A DNA stretch of 64,000 nt from SXOA01 sp051004015 (GCA_051004015.1 JBPCKT010000048.1:62001-126000), one strand, 5' to 3'. Positions 17,947-27,436 are shown, numbered from the stretch's first letter. Made by a program: numbers and translations. Notes: generated by a model not told the origin, from the letters alone.

Positions 17947-18498
17947 TTACGACTTATCGCTTGTCGGTTTCGCCCAAATTCCGCGCCGGGCCTTTTTGGC
18001 GTCTTTCTCGGCTTTGACCAGGTTGCGGTGCATGGTTTGATTGTCGCCGGGATAGAGGTCTGCCTCGGCCAGGCCGGCACGAATGAGCTCTTCGTTGAGC
18101 AGCCTGCCATCTGCGTAGACATAGGCCAGGAAGTGGCCAGCACTGTCCAGACGGCGGCGGTCGAGCTCGAGAGTAGGAGTTCCCAAGCTCAGGAACTCGC
18201 TGGTGAATTTCTTTCCTTCCACGGATAAGCCCGATGATCGAACGCCCAGCAGTTGCAGCGGCGCTTCCAAAGGCAACGGGCGATCCTTTCCGAGCACAGG
18301 CACCGGCTGGCGGACCAGAAGCAAATCAGCCCGCTCAATGCGAACGACTTCAAACTCCCCGGCGACCAGGCTGCCGCTCAGGGAGCTTCCCTCCGCGGCG
18401 TGGGGAACGACACTCCTGCCGCGGTCCCATCCGTAACGTCCCAGAGCGACGGCGCAGATCCAGACCGAACTGGAGGGATAGCGGCGAAATCGGCGCAT
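17947..18498 (-). CDS. Staphylococcal nuclease-like protein, probably inactive
   Basis: The 183-residue protein resembles the C-terminal half of thermonuclease: SAGHFLAYVYADGRLLNEELIRAGLAEADLY followed by a Lys-rich helix and RRGIWAKP (motif quoted in parts: GHFLAYVYADG, LLNEELIRAGLAEA). The Arg that precedes GLAYxYADG in active nucleases (Arg87) is His here, and the usual VRLxGIDAPE calcium-site motif is replaced by LQLLGVRSSG, so catalysis is doubtful. A hydrophobic N-terminus (SSVWICAVALGRYGW) may anchor or export it. ATG 18498 is chosen as the start closest to the recognisable protein. Confidence 0.65.
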   Translation of the reverse strand: MRRFRRYPSSSVWICAVALGRYGWDRGRSVVPHAAEGSSLSGSLVAGEFEVVRIERADLLLVRQPVPVLGKDRPLPLEAPLQLLGVRSSGLSVEGKKFTSEFLSLGTPTLELDRRRLDSAGHFLAYVYADGRLLNEELIRAGLAEADLYPGDNQTMHRNLVKAEKDAKKARRGIWAKPTSDKS

Positions 18499-18545
18499 GA
18501 GACAGTCCTCAGGAAGACCATCCAATTCCCCAACGACCTGCAAAG

Positions 18546-18851
18546 CTAGTTTTTGCTGAAACCCAGCGCCGGTTTGGCCTCGCGCCCCAGGGGGTTCCCC
18601 ACGAACTTGCGATAGCACTGCGGGCAGAGATCGAAACGGCGGCGCTGATAAATGTCCTCGCCAATTTCGTCCTCGCACTCGTCCGGAGTGCTGTCCAGAA
18701 TGTCCTCAATCTCCACGAGATGATCCCGGTCTTCGTCCGGCTCATGCTCGCAGGCGGCATCCATGGCGGCCTGGATTTCAATCTTCACGACGTACCGCAG
18801 ATCATCCGCGGCGAGTTTGCATCTACAGCGGTCGCAACTGTAATGAATCAT
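18546..18851 (-). CDS. Small CxxC zinc-ribbon-like protein
   Basis: The 101-residue acidic protein has two cysteine knuckles, CDRCRCK near the N-terminus and CPQCYRKF near the C-terminus, suggesting one zinc site that clamps a long acidic middle (EDILDSTPDECEDEIGED). Function is unrecognised. It lies upstream of the nuclease-like gene on the same strand (47 bp), possibly cotranscribed. Confidence 0.65.
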   Translation of the reverse strand: MIHYSCDRCRCKLAADDLRYVVKIEIQAAMDAACEHEPDEDRDHLVEIEDILDSTPDECEDEIGEDIYQRRRFDLCPQCYRKFVGNPLGREAKPALGFSKN

Positions 18852-19128
18852 AAAAAACCAGAAGGAGCGAGGAATGGCAGGCGGCAGTTGGAACGCTTCC
18901 GCCAGAAATGAGGCAACCCTTGCATCCTAATGCGCCGCCGCAAAAACTGGCAAGTCGAAGGCCAAAGAAAAATGGGATTGGGCCAAAGATTTTTGGCGTG
19001 CGCTATTGACTTGGGACGGCTGGCGAGACTTTGCGGCGAGAGTCTTCCCGAGGCATTCGCCGATGCACGCCTGCGCGGCTTGTGTCCTGCCCACGCCAAG
19101 CGGATAATGAAAGTTGGAGATTCTACGA

Positions 19129-20187
19129 ATGCCAGTCGCCGCAGCTTCCTTGCCGGAAGCACTTCCCCACGACCAACTGCTGAAGCGGCGAATTCCGGCC
19201 TGGCTGATGTCCCTGACGCTGCACCTGGCGGCTGTGATGGTGGGGAGCTTGCTGGTCCGCGGGACGCAGTTGCCGGCCCCCCGCGACGAGGAATCGCGGC
19301 CGGCGGCAATCGTGTTGGCACGAAATGCGGAAAGCAATGTAACCAAATACTTTACGCCGGAGGAGTCACCGCTGGGTGAGAGCGAATCCGTGCCAGCGGC
19401 GGCATCTTCTTTCGGCCAGCCAGGGCTCGAAGAATCTCTTCCAGCGGCGGCTAATTCGCCCCCTCCGTCTTCCGTTACCCGATTGCCGCAGTTGCCCGGT
19501 CCTTTCGCCGCCAATGGCGAGACGATTGTCCTGAAGCCGCAGGCGACCAATCGTGGTGGACGACCCATTTCCCGCCTGAGCGCGGCGGACAAGGCGGCCA
19601 TCCTGGCGGAGGATGCGGCCCGGCCGCGAGCTCAAAGGCCGACGGGACCAACGGCCAGGCTGTCCCTGTTCGGCTCGAATGAGGCCGAGGGGCGATCCTT
19701 TGTGTTTCTCATTGATCGCTCGGCAAGCATGGGTGGCAGTGGCTTGGGAGCCATTGAAGCCGCCGCCAAAGAACTGGCCACCTCCGTCGCCAGCCTGGAA
19801 GAGACGCATAAGTTTCAGGTCATTGCCTACAACCAGAAGCCGCTCTACCTCACAGCGCGGGAAATGATTCCGGCGACCGCGGGTAATAAACAGCAGTTGA
19901 TTGACTTTGTGAAGAACCTGCCTGCCTTCGGATCCACCGGGCATGAGGTCGGCATCCACGCGGCTCTCAAGCTCAAGCCGGACGCGATTTTCCTGCTGAC
20001 CGACGGTGGTGACCCCCTGCTCACTACGGGCCAGCTCAAGGGCATCCGCGCCGCATCCAAGGGGACGGCCATCCACTGCCTGCACTTCGGCTCCGGTCCG
20101 AAAGGGGGCGAGCGGAGTTTTTTGGAGACGCTGGCAGAGTTTACCGGCGGCGGCTACCTCTATATCGACATGGCGGAGCGGCGATGA
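19129..20187 (+). CDS. Membrane-anchored von Willebrand factor A domain protein
   Basis: The 352-residue protein has an N-terminal membrane helix (PAWLMSLTLHLAAVMVGSLLV), a long variable linker and a C-terminal vWA domain (about 185-350). The MIDAS metal site is visible: DRSASMG, the Thr region GSTGHEVGIHAAL and LLTDGGDPL. vWA domains mediate metal-dependent protein contacts. ATG 19129 has GGAGA 8 nt upstream. The 3' end overlaps the methyltransferase by 4 bp (ATGA). The 277 bp upstream contain no other supported gene. Confidence 0.85.
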   Translation: MPVAAASLPEALPHDQLLKRRIPAWLMSLTLHLAAVMVGSLLVRGTQLPAPRDEESRPAAIVLARNAESNVTKYFTPEESPLGESESVPAAASSFGQPGLEESLPAAANSPPPSSVTRLPQLPGPFAANGETIVLKPQATNRGGRPISRLSAADKAAILAEDAARPRAQRPTGPTARLSLFGSNEAEGRSFVFLIDRSASMGGSGLGAIEAAAKELATSVASLEETHKFQVIAYNQKPLYLTAREMIPATAGNKQQLIDFVKNLPAFGSTGHEVGIHAALKLKPDAIFLLTDGGDPLLTTGQLKGIRAASKGTAIHCLHFGSGPKGGERSFLETLAEFTGGGYLYIDMAERR

Positions 20188-21224
20188 ACCCGTTTCTTTC
20201 CGTCCCTGCCCGGCCGCAAGAAGAGCTGCTGCTGGAACTGGTTTCATCGGTCGCCGGCAAGCGGGTGCTCTGCAACACGGCCGGCCGCGGTCAATTCGCG
20301 CTCGCCGCCGCCGCATATGCTCAACAAGTCAGTTGCCACTTTCTGGACCTCTATCACTGGCAGCAGTGCCAAATCACCGCCGGTGAAGTGCCGCAAAACT
20401 TGAATCTCGTTTGCGAACCGGATTTCTCCGCCGGCCCCTTTGACCTCGCCGCTTTAGCGTTCAGCAAGCAAGGGGATGGCGAGTTGGTCCGCGATCTTTT
20501 GCAGCAAGGTCACGAGCGACTGGAAATTGGCGGGAGGATGGTGGTTTCCACGGATAATCCTCAAGACTCTTTTCTGCACGACGAGCTCCGCAAGATTTTT
20601 GCCAAGGTGACTCGCCGTCCCGGCTCCACCGGAGTCCTTTACCTGGCGACCAAGACCGGATCGCTTCGCAAGCTTAAAAACTTCGCCTGCGAGTTTCCCT
20701 TCCGCGACGGCGAGCGGCTGATTCACCTGCGCACCCGGCCCGGCGTCTTCAGCCACCGGCGGCTGGACGGAGGGGCGCGGGCGCTCATCAACGCGATGCA
20801 GATCCAGCCGGGGATGAAAGTGCTCGACCTCGGCTGTGGCAGCGGAGCCGTTGCAGTCGCCGCCGCGCTGCGCGCGGAAAACATGAACGTGACCGCCGCC
20901 GATTCCAACCCCCGAGCCGTGGAAGCAACCGTTTGGGCAGCCTCCAAGAACGAGGCCAACCATCTGACCGCCATCCTCGACTGCGATGGCACCAACTTAC
21001 CCGCAGACACCTACGACCTGGTCCTGGCCAACGCCCCCTACTTCGCCAACTTCCGCATCGCCGAGCACTTTGCCCGCACCGCCGCCCGCACGCTCCTCGT
21101 CGGCGGCACGGCACTCTTCGTCACCAAAACTCCCGGCTGGTACACGGAACGCCTCCCCAGGTGGTTCTCCCATGTCGAACCGCGTCCAGGAAAAAATTAC
21201 ACGATTGTCGCTGCCAAGAAGTGA
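20184..21224 (+). CDS. RsmC/RlmG-like class I methyltransferase
   Basis: The 346-residue SAM-dependent methyltransferase has an N-terminal half that looks like a degenerate methyltransferase fold, as in RsmC/RlmG rRNA guanine-N2 enzymes, and a C-terminal catalytic half with VLDLGCGSGAVAVAAA (motif I), VTAADSNPRAVEA and the substrate motif LANAPYF. The usual NPP(F/Y) reads NAPY. The rRNA target is inferred from family resemblance only. It is translationally coupled to the vWA gene. Confidence 0.78.
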   Translation: MNPFLSVPARPQEELLLELVSSVAGKRVLCNTAGRGQFALAAAAYAQQVSCHFLDLYHWQQCQITAGEVPQNLNLVCEPDFSAGPFDLAALAFSKQGDGELVRDLLQQGHERLEIGGRMVVSTDNPQDSFLHDELRKIFAKVTRRPGSTGVLYLATKTGSLRKLKNFACEFPFRDGERLIHLRTRPGVFSHRRLDGGARALINAMQIQPGMKVLDLGCGSGAVAVAAALRAENMNVTAADSNPRAVEATVWAASKNEANHLTAILDCDGTNLPADTYDLVLANAPYFANFRIAEHFARTAARTLLVGGTALFVTKTPGWYTERLPRWFSHVEPRPGKNYTIVAAKK

Positions 21225-21264
21225 CTTTGCGTTCTGCCGATGTTTGCAGTAGGTTGAAATCGGT

Positions 21265-23166
21265 ATGGCGAAATCCGGACACTTCGACCAGCTTGCCCAC
21301 CTGCTGACGCTGGAAGCGGACGAGGAAGAAAAAAGGCTCGCCGAACAATCCCGTCGCCCGGGATCAAGCGGCGAGAAGCACGGGACGGCACTCACGAGTT
21401 TGGTGATTCGTGACGAACACCCAGCACTGGGAGGCCGAACCGTTGCCACGCTCGCCAAACGGAACCAGTCGCAGCCTCTCCCTTGGAACCGGCTTTCGGT
21501 CGGTTCCCCCGTGCTCCTGACGGAAGAAGGAGCTGTGGATCAGCGGAGTTCGCGGGGAGTCGTATGTGGGCGAAACAGCCAGACAATTCAGGTCGCCCTG
21601 GCTCAAATTCCCGATTCAGACCAGGAGCGTGCGACCTACCGGCTGGTGCTTTCCAGCGATGAAATCGGCCGCCAGCGCCAGCGTGCCGCCCTGCAAGATG
21701 CCAAACGCGCGGAGCGCGGCAGATTGGCCCAACTGAGGGACGTTCTCCTGAGAGATCGCCAGCCCCGTTTCACGGAAGCTAAACCCTTCGCTCCGCTCGA
21801 TGGAAGCCTCAATGACTCGCAGATCAGTGCGGTAAGCCTTGGCCTGGCAGCTCAAGACGTGGCAATTATTCATGGTCCTCCGGGAACCGGCAAAACGACC
21901 ACGGTCGTGGAGTTAATCCGCCAGGCAGTTCGCCGTGGCGAACGGGTGCTCGCCTGCGCACCCAGTAACATGGCCGTCGATAACCTGCTCCAGCGGTTGA
22001 TTGGGGTCGGGGAAAACGCGATTCGCCTCGGCCATCCCGCCCGCGTCCTCCCCGAGCTGCAGGAGCACACGCTCGACCTCCTCGTGGATGCACATCCGGA
22101 TGTGGCCCGCGCGCGGAAACTCATTCGCGAAGCGCAGATTCTGCGTGACAAAGCGGCTCGCTACACGCGGGCCAAACCCCTGCCGGGCGCAAGACAGGAA
22201 ATGCGCCGCGAGGCGCGAGAGCTGATGTCGGATGCCAACCGAATCGAGGACCAGCTTGTCCAGCACCTCCTCGACACGACGCCGGTACTGTGCGCCACGC
22301 TAACCGGGCTCGACGGCCAGATCCTGCGGGATCGAACATTCGACATGGTTATCATCGATGAAGCTTCCCAGGCAATCGAGCCGGCTTGCTGGATACCCAT
22401 ACTGCGTGCGGGACGCCTCGTTCTTGCCGGCGACCATTGCCAATTGCCGCCGACTGTTGTTTCACAAGCAGCCGCTCGGCAAGGGCTTGCCACGAGTTTG
22501 ATGGAGCGACTGATTGAGGAACTAGGGAGCGCCATTTCGCACCGCCTGACGATCCAGTACCGGATGCACTCGGCCATCATGGGCTTTTCCTCTCAGGAGT
22601 TCTATGAATCGTCCCTGATTGCCGATGCATCCGTCGCAGGCCACTTGCTCTCGGATTTGCCCAACATTGTTTCGACGCCGCTGACGACCAGCCCGCTGGA
22701 ATTCATCGATACCGCCGGCGCCAGCTATGACGAGGAACTCGAACCCGACGGCGAAAGCCGATTCAATTCCACCGAAGCCGATTTAGTGGGCCGCCGGGTG
22801 CAGGCTCTGCTGGATGCGGGACTTGCGGCAACCGATATCGCGGTCATCGCCCCCTATGCCGCCCAGGTCCGGCTGCTGCGCGAGCGGCTGCCGCTGGAGG
22901 GACTCGAAGTCGACACGGTGGACGGCTTTCAAGGCCGGGAGAAAGAGGCGGTGATCATCTCCCTGGTCCGCTCGAATTCCCAAGGTGAGGTCGGCTTTCT
23001 CGCCGACACCCGGCGAATGAATGTTGCCCTCACCAGAGCCCGACGAAAGCTGATCGTCATCGGGGACAGCTCGACGATTGGCGGCGAGCCATTTTACGCG
23101 CGGATGCTCGGCTACTTTGAGGAGCACAATTCTTACAGGACTGTCTGGGAGGAATCCGCCCTTTGA
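21265..23166 (+). CDS. UPF1/DNA2-like superfamily 1 helicase
   Basis: The 633-residue helicase has a complete motif set: I (IIHGPPGTGKTTTVVELI), II (MVIIDEASQAIEP), III (LAGDHCQLPPTV), IV (LTIQYRMHSAIMGF), V (VDTVDGFQGREKEAVIIS) and VI (MNVALTRARRKLIVIGD). The architecture matches the COG1112 / IGHMBP2-like group acting on RNA or DNA; the substrate is unknown. An N-terminal OB-like region precedes the motor. It follows the methyltransferase by 40 bp, so the three genes from 19129 may form an operon. Confidence 0.88.
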   Translation: MAKSGHFDQLAHLLTLEADEEEKRLAEQSRRPGSSGEKHGTALTSLVIRDEHPALGGRTVATLAKRNQSQPLPWNRLSVGSPVLLTEEGAVDQRSSRGVVCGRNSQTIQVALAQIPDSDQERATYRLVLSSDEIGRQRQRAALQDAKRAERGRLAQLRDVLLRDRQPRFTEAKPFAPLDGSLNDSQISAVSLGLAAQDVAIIHGPPGTGKTTTVVELIRQAVRRGERVLACAPSNMAVDNLLQRLIGVGENAIRLGHPARVLPELQEHTLDLLVDAHPDVARARKLIREAQILRDKAARYTRAKPLPGARQEMRREARELMSDANRIEDQLVQHLLDTTPVLCATLTGLDGQILRDRTFDMVIIDEASQAIEPACWIPILRAGRLVLAGDHCQLPPTVVSQAAARQGLATSLMERLIEELGSAISHRLTIQYRMHSAIMGFSSQEFYESSLIADASVAGHLLSDLPNIVSTPLTTSPLEFIDTAGASYDEELEPDGESRFNSTEADLVGRRVQALLDAGLAATDIAVIAPYAAQVRLLRERLPLEGLEVDTVDGFQGREKEAVIISLVRSNSQGEVGFLADTRRMNVALTRARRKLIVIGDSSTIGGEPFYARMLGYFEEHNSYRTVWEESAL

Positions 23167-23179
23167 ACCGAGCACAATC

Positions 23180-23341
23180 CTATTCGCTTGCCAATCGTAA
23201 CCGCGGCTCTTTGGTAGGAAGGCACTCTTTCAGCACCCGCTCAATCCGTGCGTTCAACTCGTCCAGCTGATCCAGGATTTCATTCTGGCGGGCGTCGAGC
23301 TCTTCCAAGAGAGACTGCGAGGGGGTGCTAGCAGTGGACAT
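23180..23341 (-). CDS. 53-residue coiled-coil protein
   Basis: A complete short ORF, convergent with the helicase, begins MSTASTPSQSLLEELDARQN, continues with a heptad-like acidic helix (ILDQLDELNARIERVLKE) and ends LRLASE. The heptad pattern and the acidic/basic balance look like real coding sequence. No obvious SD precedes the ATG. Function is unknown; it could be a dimerisation or adaptor peptide. About 230 bp between it and the next gene hold nothing I can name. Confidence 0.5.
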   Translation of the reverse strand: MSTASTPSQSLLEELDARQNEILDQLDELNARIERVLKECLPTKEPRLRLASE

Positions 23342-23570
23342 GGCGGAAGTGAGCCGGAAGAAGCGGAATTTCAGTGGGTAGATGGCCTGCCAGTCCCATC
23401 GGCGGCATACCCGGGCTCAGACCATCCGCCGGCCGGTCGTGCGAGTCGGGCCGCCTGCGTAAAGTGGACGGGCTGCTCACATGCCGCAATTCCGACGCAG
23501 GCCGAATTTCCTCTAGGAGCGGAGAGACCGTTCGTGGCACAATGCTCCACCACTTGAGAACTCATCCATC

Positions 23571-24512
23571 ATGAAGTACATCGGCCACTTTCTCGTTTAT
23601 CTGCTCCTGCGGGTCGTGGTTTCCCTCATCCAGGCCCTCAGCATGGAAACCTGCCACGGCGCCGTCCGCCTGCTGGCGTATCTCCTCTGCGACATCGCCA
23701 AGCTCCGGGCCAAGACCATCGACGATAACCTCAAAGTGGCCCTGCCCGAAGCCACGCCCGAGGAGCGGCACAAGATTGCCCGCCGCATGTGGCGGCACTT
23801 GATGTTGATGGTGATTGAGGTCATCCACGCCCCGCGAAAAATCCACGACACCAACTGGCGGAAGTTCGTGGAGGTGAAAGGCCGCCGCGCCATCGTCACC
23901 GCTTTGCTTCAGACCCGCCCCAAGATCATCGTCACGGCTCACTTCGGCAACTTCGAGATCGCCGGATACCTCACGGGAGTCCTGGGATTTCGGGCGCATA
24001 CGGTGGCCAGAAAAATCGAAAACCCGTTTATCGATGCCTACGTCAACCGCTTTCGCGAGGCTAAGGGGCAGTACATCCTCCCCAAAGTCGGCAGTGCCCC
24101 GCAGGCGGGCGTTGTGCTGGCCACCGGCGGCCTGCTGGTGCTGCTGGGGGATCAGCACGCAGGGGTGAGGGGCGTCTGGATTGACTTTATGGGCAGACCG
24201 TCGTCGTGTCACAAAGCCCTGGCCATATTCACGCTCGTGAGTAAGGCCCCCATGATCGCCGTCTACTGCAAACGGACGAGCGGCCCGATGCGTTTTGAAC
24301 TGGGCCTGGCCGGCCTGATGGACCCCAATGTTCCCGCGCCCGAACTCGCTGGCGTGAAACAATTGACACAGTGGTACAACGAGGTGCTGGAGCGGGAAAT
24401 TCGCCAGGATATCCATCAATACTGGTGGGTCCACCGCAAGTGGCGTGATGAGCCGAAGCGGAAGAAGGACGCCTCGGCGGAACAGACGGTGGGCGTGAAA
24501 GCGGCGGCGTGA
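23571..24512 (+). CDS. LpxL/HtrB-family lysophospholipid acyltransferase
   Basis: The 313-residue membrane acyltransferase belongs to the lipid A late-acyltransferase family. An N-terminal hydrophobic helix (FLVYLLLRVVVSLIQAL) is followed by the catalytic HX4E motif in VTAHFGNFEIAGYL and the conserved LLGDQHAGVRGVWIDFMGR and YWWVHRKWR regions. It presumably adds an acyl chain to lipid A or a related lipid. Start at 23571 gives a full-length family member. The glycosyltransferase gene follows by 43 bp and may form an envelope-lipid operon with it. Confidence 0.9.
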   Translation: MKYIGHFLVYLLLRVVVSLIQALSMETCHGAVRLLAYLLCDIAKLRAKTIDDNLKVALPEATPEERHKIARRMWRHLMLMVIEVIHAPRKIHDTNWRKFVEVKGRRAIVTALLQTRPKIIVTAHFGNFEIAGYLTGVLGFRAHTVARKIENPFIDAYVNRFREAKGQYILPKVGSAPQAGVVLATGGLLVLLGDQHAGVRGVWIDFMGRPSSCHKALAIFTLVSKAPMIAVYCKRTSGPMRFELGLAGLMDPNVPAPELAGVKQLTQWYNEVLEREIRQDIHQYWWVHRKWRDEPKRKKDASAEQTVGVKAAA

Positions 24513-24555
24513 AGCGAGAAGAAGAAGATGCCGACCCCTTCGATCAAGGAAGATC

Positions 24556-26316
24556 ATGACGTCCAACTCCACGATCAAACATGCTCTAACCATCTTGCTG
24601 GTCAGCAGCGCGGTTATGCTCACCGGCCTCGGCGCGCCACGACTGTGGGATCGTGATGAGCCCCGGAACGCGGGATGCGCGCGGGACATGTTCGAGCGCT
24701 GCGACTTGATCGTGCCGATGTTTAATGGCGAACTGCGGGCTCATAAGCCGGTGCTGCTTTACTGGTGCATGATGGCGGCCTATTCGCTGGGAGGGGTGAA
24801 CGAGTTCACGGCCCGACTGCCGTCGGCTCTCTGCGCCATCGGTTCGGCGCTGGCTACTTACGCCATCGGTCGGCGGCTGTTCAATCCGACCGTTGGCTTG
24901 TGGAGTGGCGTCGTCTTGTCCACGAGCCTGATGTTCGGCGTCGCCGGCCGGGCGGCGACGCCCGATTCGCTGCTCATTTTTTGCGTTACGCTGACGATGC
25001 TCGTCTATGTGCTGTTTGCCTTCCCCAGCAAGGACGGCTCGTACTTTCCCCAGCCACTGTGGCAAGCGGCGCTGCTGTACGGAGCGATGGGGCTGGCAGT
25101 GCTGGCGAAAGGACCCGTGGGGCTGGTCCTGCCGACCGCCGTCATTGGCATGTTTCTGCTGATTCAACGGCTGCCGCCAGGCGAACCTTCTGATCATCGC
25201 ACGCGCGCGTTGATGAACATGTTCCGCCCGTTTGCCGCGCTGCACTTCCTGCGAACCTGCCTGGCCATGCGGCCGCTCTTGGCGATTGGCATGGTGTTCC
25301 TGATCGCTGCTCCCTGGTACATCTCAGTAGGTGTGAAGACGGAAGGGGCGTTTCTCCGGGAGTTCTTTGTCACTCATAATCTCGACCGCGCGACAGGCTC
25401 GATGGAAGGACATCGGGGCGGACCGTGGTACTATCCGGCGGCGATGCTCGTGGGATTCTTCCCCTGGTCCATTTTCGCTTTGCCGCTGGTCCTCGAAACC
25501 GTCTACCGCTTGCGGTTTCGCGACAAGAATTCGGACGGGTACTTGTTTGCCACTTGCTGGATTTGCGTCTGGGTCGGCATTTTCTCCATCGCCAGGACCA
25601 AGCTCCCGAGCTATGTCACGCCCTGTTATCCCGCGCTAGCGCTCCTCGCCGGTTGCTTCGTCCAGCATCTTCAGCAGGGAACATTGCACATTCACCGTTA
25701 CTGGCTGCCGGCTTCGTTTGCGACGTTGGCGGCGGTGGGAGTAGGTATTCTCATTGGCATTCCGATTGCCGCGGAGAATTTTTTGCCGGGTGAAGCGTGG
25801 CTCGGTATACTTGGCATCGTCCCTGTAAGTGCCGGCATCATCGCCGCGGTGAGCTGGTACTGGAGCAAAACGTCATGGCCCGCTCCGCTAGTAGCCGCTG
25901 CCGGCGGGATCGTCGTCGTGGGAATTCTCGCTCTGGGAGCATCCCGTGCGGACCTGCAGCGCCACGACCAGCAAATGGTGGTGAATTGGGCGAAGTCCTC
26001 CACCAAGGACAGGCCCCTCGTCGCCTATCATGTCCTTGAGCCGAGTTGGGTCTATTACTCCCATCAGACGATTCCGGAGCTGCTGGGTGAGCCCGCAACA
26101 GCGGCTCGGCACCTGGAAGGATCCCCCAGGGCGGCCCTGGTCACCAGGGAGCAGTTCGTCCCAGCCATTCGCCGCGAGGTTGACGGAGAGATCGTTATCG
26201 CCGAATCTGCTCCGCATTTCCTGCGCGGCGAGCGGCTTGTCGTCCTCAGGCGGAAGGCGCCTCCCAATTCGATTCGCACAGCCAGAGCGGCGCAAGGGAA
26301 GGGAATCTCCCGCTAA
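24556..26316 (+). CDS. ArnT/PMT-type glycosyltransferase (GT39/GT83)
   Basis: The 586-residue polytopic membrane enzyme transfers a sugar from a polyprenyl-phosphate donor. The first periplasmic loop carries the catalytic acidic pair in RLWDRDEPRNAG, followed by MFERCDLIVPMFNGELRAHKPVLLYW (quoted in part: GELRAHKPVLLYW), typical of ArnT-like proteins. About twelve membrane segments and a C-terminal periplasmic domain follow. With the adjacent LpxL-type gene it may modify lipid A; substrate assignment is inference. The 280 bp after it contain no supported gene. Confidence 0.88.
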   Translation: MTSNSTIKHALTILLVSSAVMLTGLGAPRLWDRDEPRNAGCARDMFERCDLIVPMFNGELRAHKPVLLYWCMMAAYSLGGVNEFTARLPSALCAIGSALATYAIGRRLFNPTVGLWSGVVLSTSLMFGVAGRAATPDSLLIFCVTLTMLVYVLFAFPSKDGSYFPQPLWQAALLYGAMGLAVLAKGPVGLVLPTAVIGMFLLIQRLPPGEPSDHRTRALMNMFRPFAALHFLRTCLAMRPLLAIGMVFLIAAPWYISVGVKTEGAFLREFFVTHNLDRATGSMEGHRGGPWYYPAAMLVGFFPWSIFALPLVLETVYRLRFRDKNSDGYLFATCWICVWVGIFSIARTKLPSYVTPCYPALALLAGCFVQHLQQGTLHIHRYWLPASFATLAAVGVGILIGIPIAAENFLPGEAWLGILGIVPVSAGIIAAVSWYWSKTSWPAPLVAAAGGIVVVGILALGASRADLQRHDQQMVVNWAKSSTKDRPLVAYHVLEPSWVYYSHQTIPELLGEPATAARHLEGSPRAALVTREQFVPAIRREVDGEIVIAESAPHFLRGERLVVLRRKAPPNSIRTARAAQGKGISR

Positions 26317-26596
26317 TCGGCCCAGGCAGCCTTCAATGGACAACAGCGGCCGAAAAACATCGCTCGCTACACTTCCGCAACTGGTTCTGCCGTAAGACTT
26401 TAGAAAAATATCTCGCGGGGTTAGTTTACCCGGAACTTTTTTTGCCCAAAATGGTTTAACTCCGAACTGGGGGGGTTGCCCGGCCTGTTCTTTCTGAAGC
26501 AAGCTGGCGACCAGATTCCAAGCGCTCGGGCCGGTGTTACCCGCGAGAAAGCTGGGCGGCGGAGCATAACAATTTTCCGTGATGAAGGAGTGGTTT

Positions 26597-27361
26597 ATGA
26601 AAAGCTGGTTTCGTTGGAGCCTGGCGGTTGGCCTGATGGTCTGCTCCGTCAGCGTGGCGTTTGCACAACCGGGCGGGGGTGGTTTTGGAGGGGGCGGTTT
26701 CGGCGGCGGCCGCGGAGGTTTTGGTGGCGGCGGCGGGTTTGGCGGGGGCGGCGGGTTGATGCTCCTGGGCGATGAAAACGTCAAGAAGGATCTCGGCATC
26801 ACCGACGACCAGGTCAAGAAGATGGAAGAATTCCAAGCCAAAATGCGGGACGAAATGGGCCAGGTGTTCCAGGGCCTGCGCGACCTCTCTCAGGAAGAGC
26901 GGACCGCGAAATTCCAGGAAATCCAGAAGAAAATGACCGAGATGTCGGACGCTGCCCAGAAGGAAATCCTCCTTCCCAAGCAGATCGAGCGACTCAAGCA
27001 AATCAGCTACCAGTCCCGCATCACTCGGGGCGGTACTTCGGACGCTCTCACCAGCGACGACATCGCTAAGGAACTCGGCATTACCGACGCGCAGAAGGAA
27101 GCGTTAAAGAAGGCCCAGGAAGCCGCCGACGCCGAAATGCGTGAAGAAATGACCAAGCTCCGTGACAAAGCACGGCAAAAGATTCTGAATGTTCTCACCT
27201 CCGAACAGCAGGCCAAGCTGAAGAAGCTGACCGGCGAAACCATCACGTTTGCCCCGCCCCAATTCGGCGGCGGCCGTGGCGGACCCGGTGGCGGTGGAAC
27301 TGGCGGAGCCGGTGGCCGTCCCGGTGGTCGCCCCCTCAGCCGTCCAGCCGAAGGTGACTAA
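26597..27361 (+). CDS. Secreted glycine-rich helical protein
   Basis: The 254-residue exported protein has a signal peptide (MKSWFRWSLAVGLMVCSVSVAFAQ), a Gly/Phe-rich stretch (GGGGFGGGGFGGGRGGFGGG), a helical region with Spy/CpxP-like character (KKDLGITDDQVKKMEEFQAK and ELGITDAQKEALKKAQEAA, an internal repeat of LGITDxQ) and a Gly/Arg-rich tail. ATG 26597 has AAGGAG 7 nt upstream, so the GTG at 26579 is rejected. Likely periplasmic; chaperone-like or scaffold roles are possible but unproven. A terminator follows. Confidence 0.8.
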   Translation: MKSWFRWSLAVGLMVCSVSVAFAQPGGGGFGGGGFGGGRGGFGGGGGFGGGGGLMLLGDENVKKDLGITDDQVKKMEEFQAKMRDEMGQVFQGLRDLSQEERTAKFQEIQKKMTEMSDAAQKEILLPKQIERLKQISYQSRITRGGTSDALTSDDIAKELGITDAQKEALKKAQEAADAEMREEMTKLRDKARQKILNVLTSEQQAKLKKLTGETITFAPPQFGGGRGGPGGGGTGGAGGRPGGRPLSRPAEGD

Positions 27362-27382
27362 TCGGCAGTAATTGTTAGAATG

Positions 27383-27436
27383 AAACCAGCGGCCCGCTCC
27401 GCGGGAGAATGCTCCCGCGGAGTGCGGCTGGTTTTG
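27383..27436 (+). terminator. Rho-independent terminator
   Basis: Long stem AAACCAGC...CTCCGCGGGAG / CTCCCGCGGAG...GCTGGTTTT with an AATG loop (inner arms 27397-27407 and 27412-27422), 22 bp after the glycine-rich protein stop. The remaining DNA to the gspE start at 27669 (about 230 bp) shows no gene and should hold the secretion-operon promoter, though I cannot define boxes. Confidence 0.75.
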
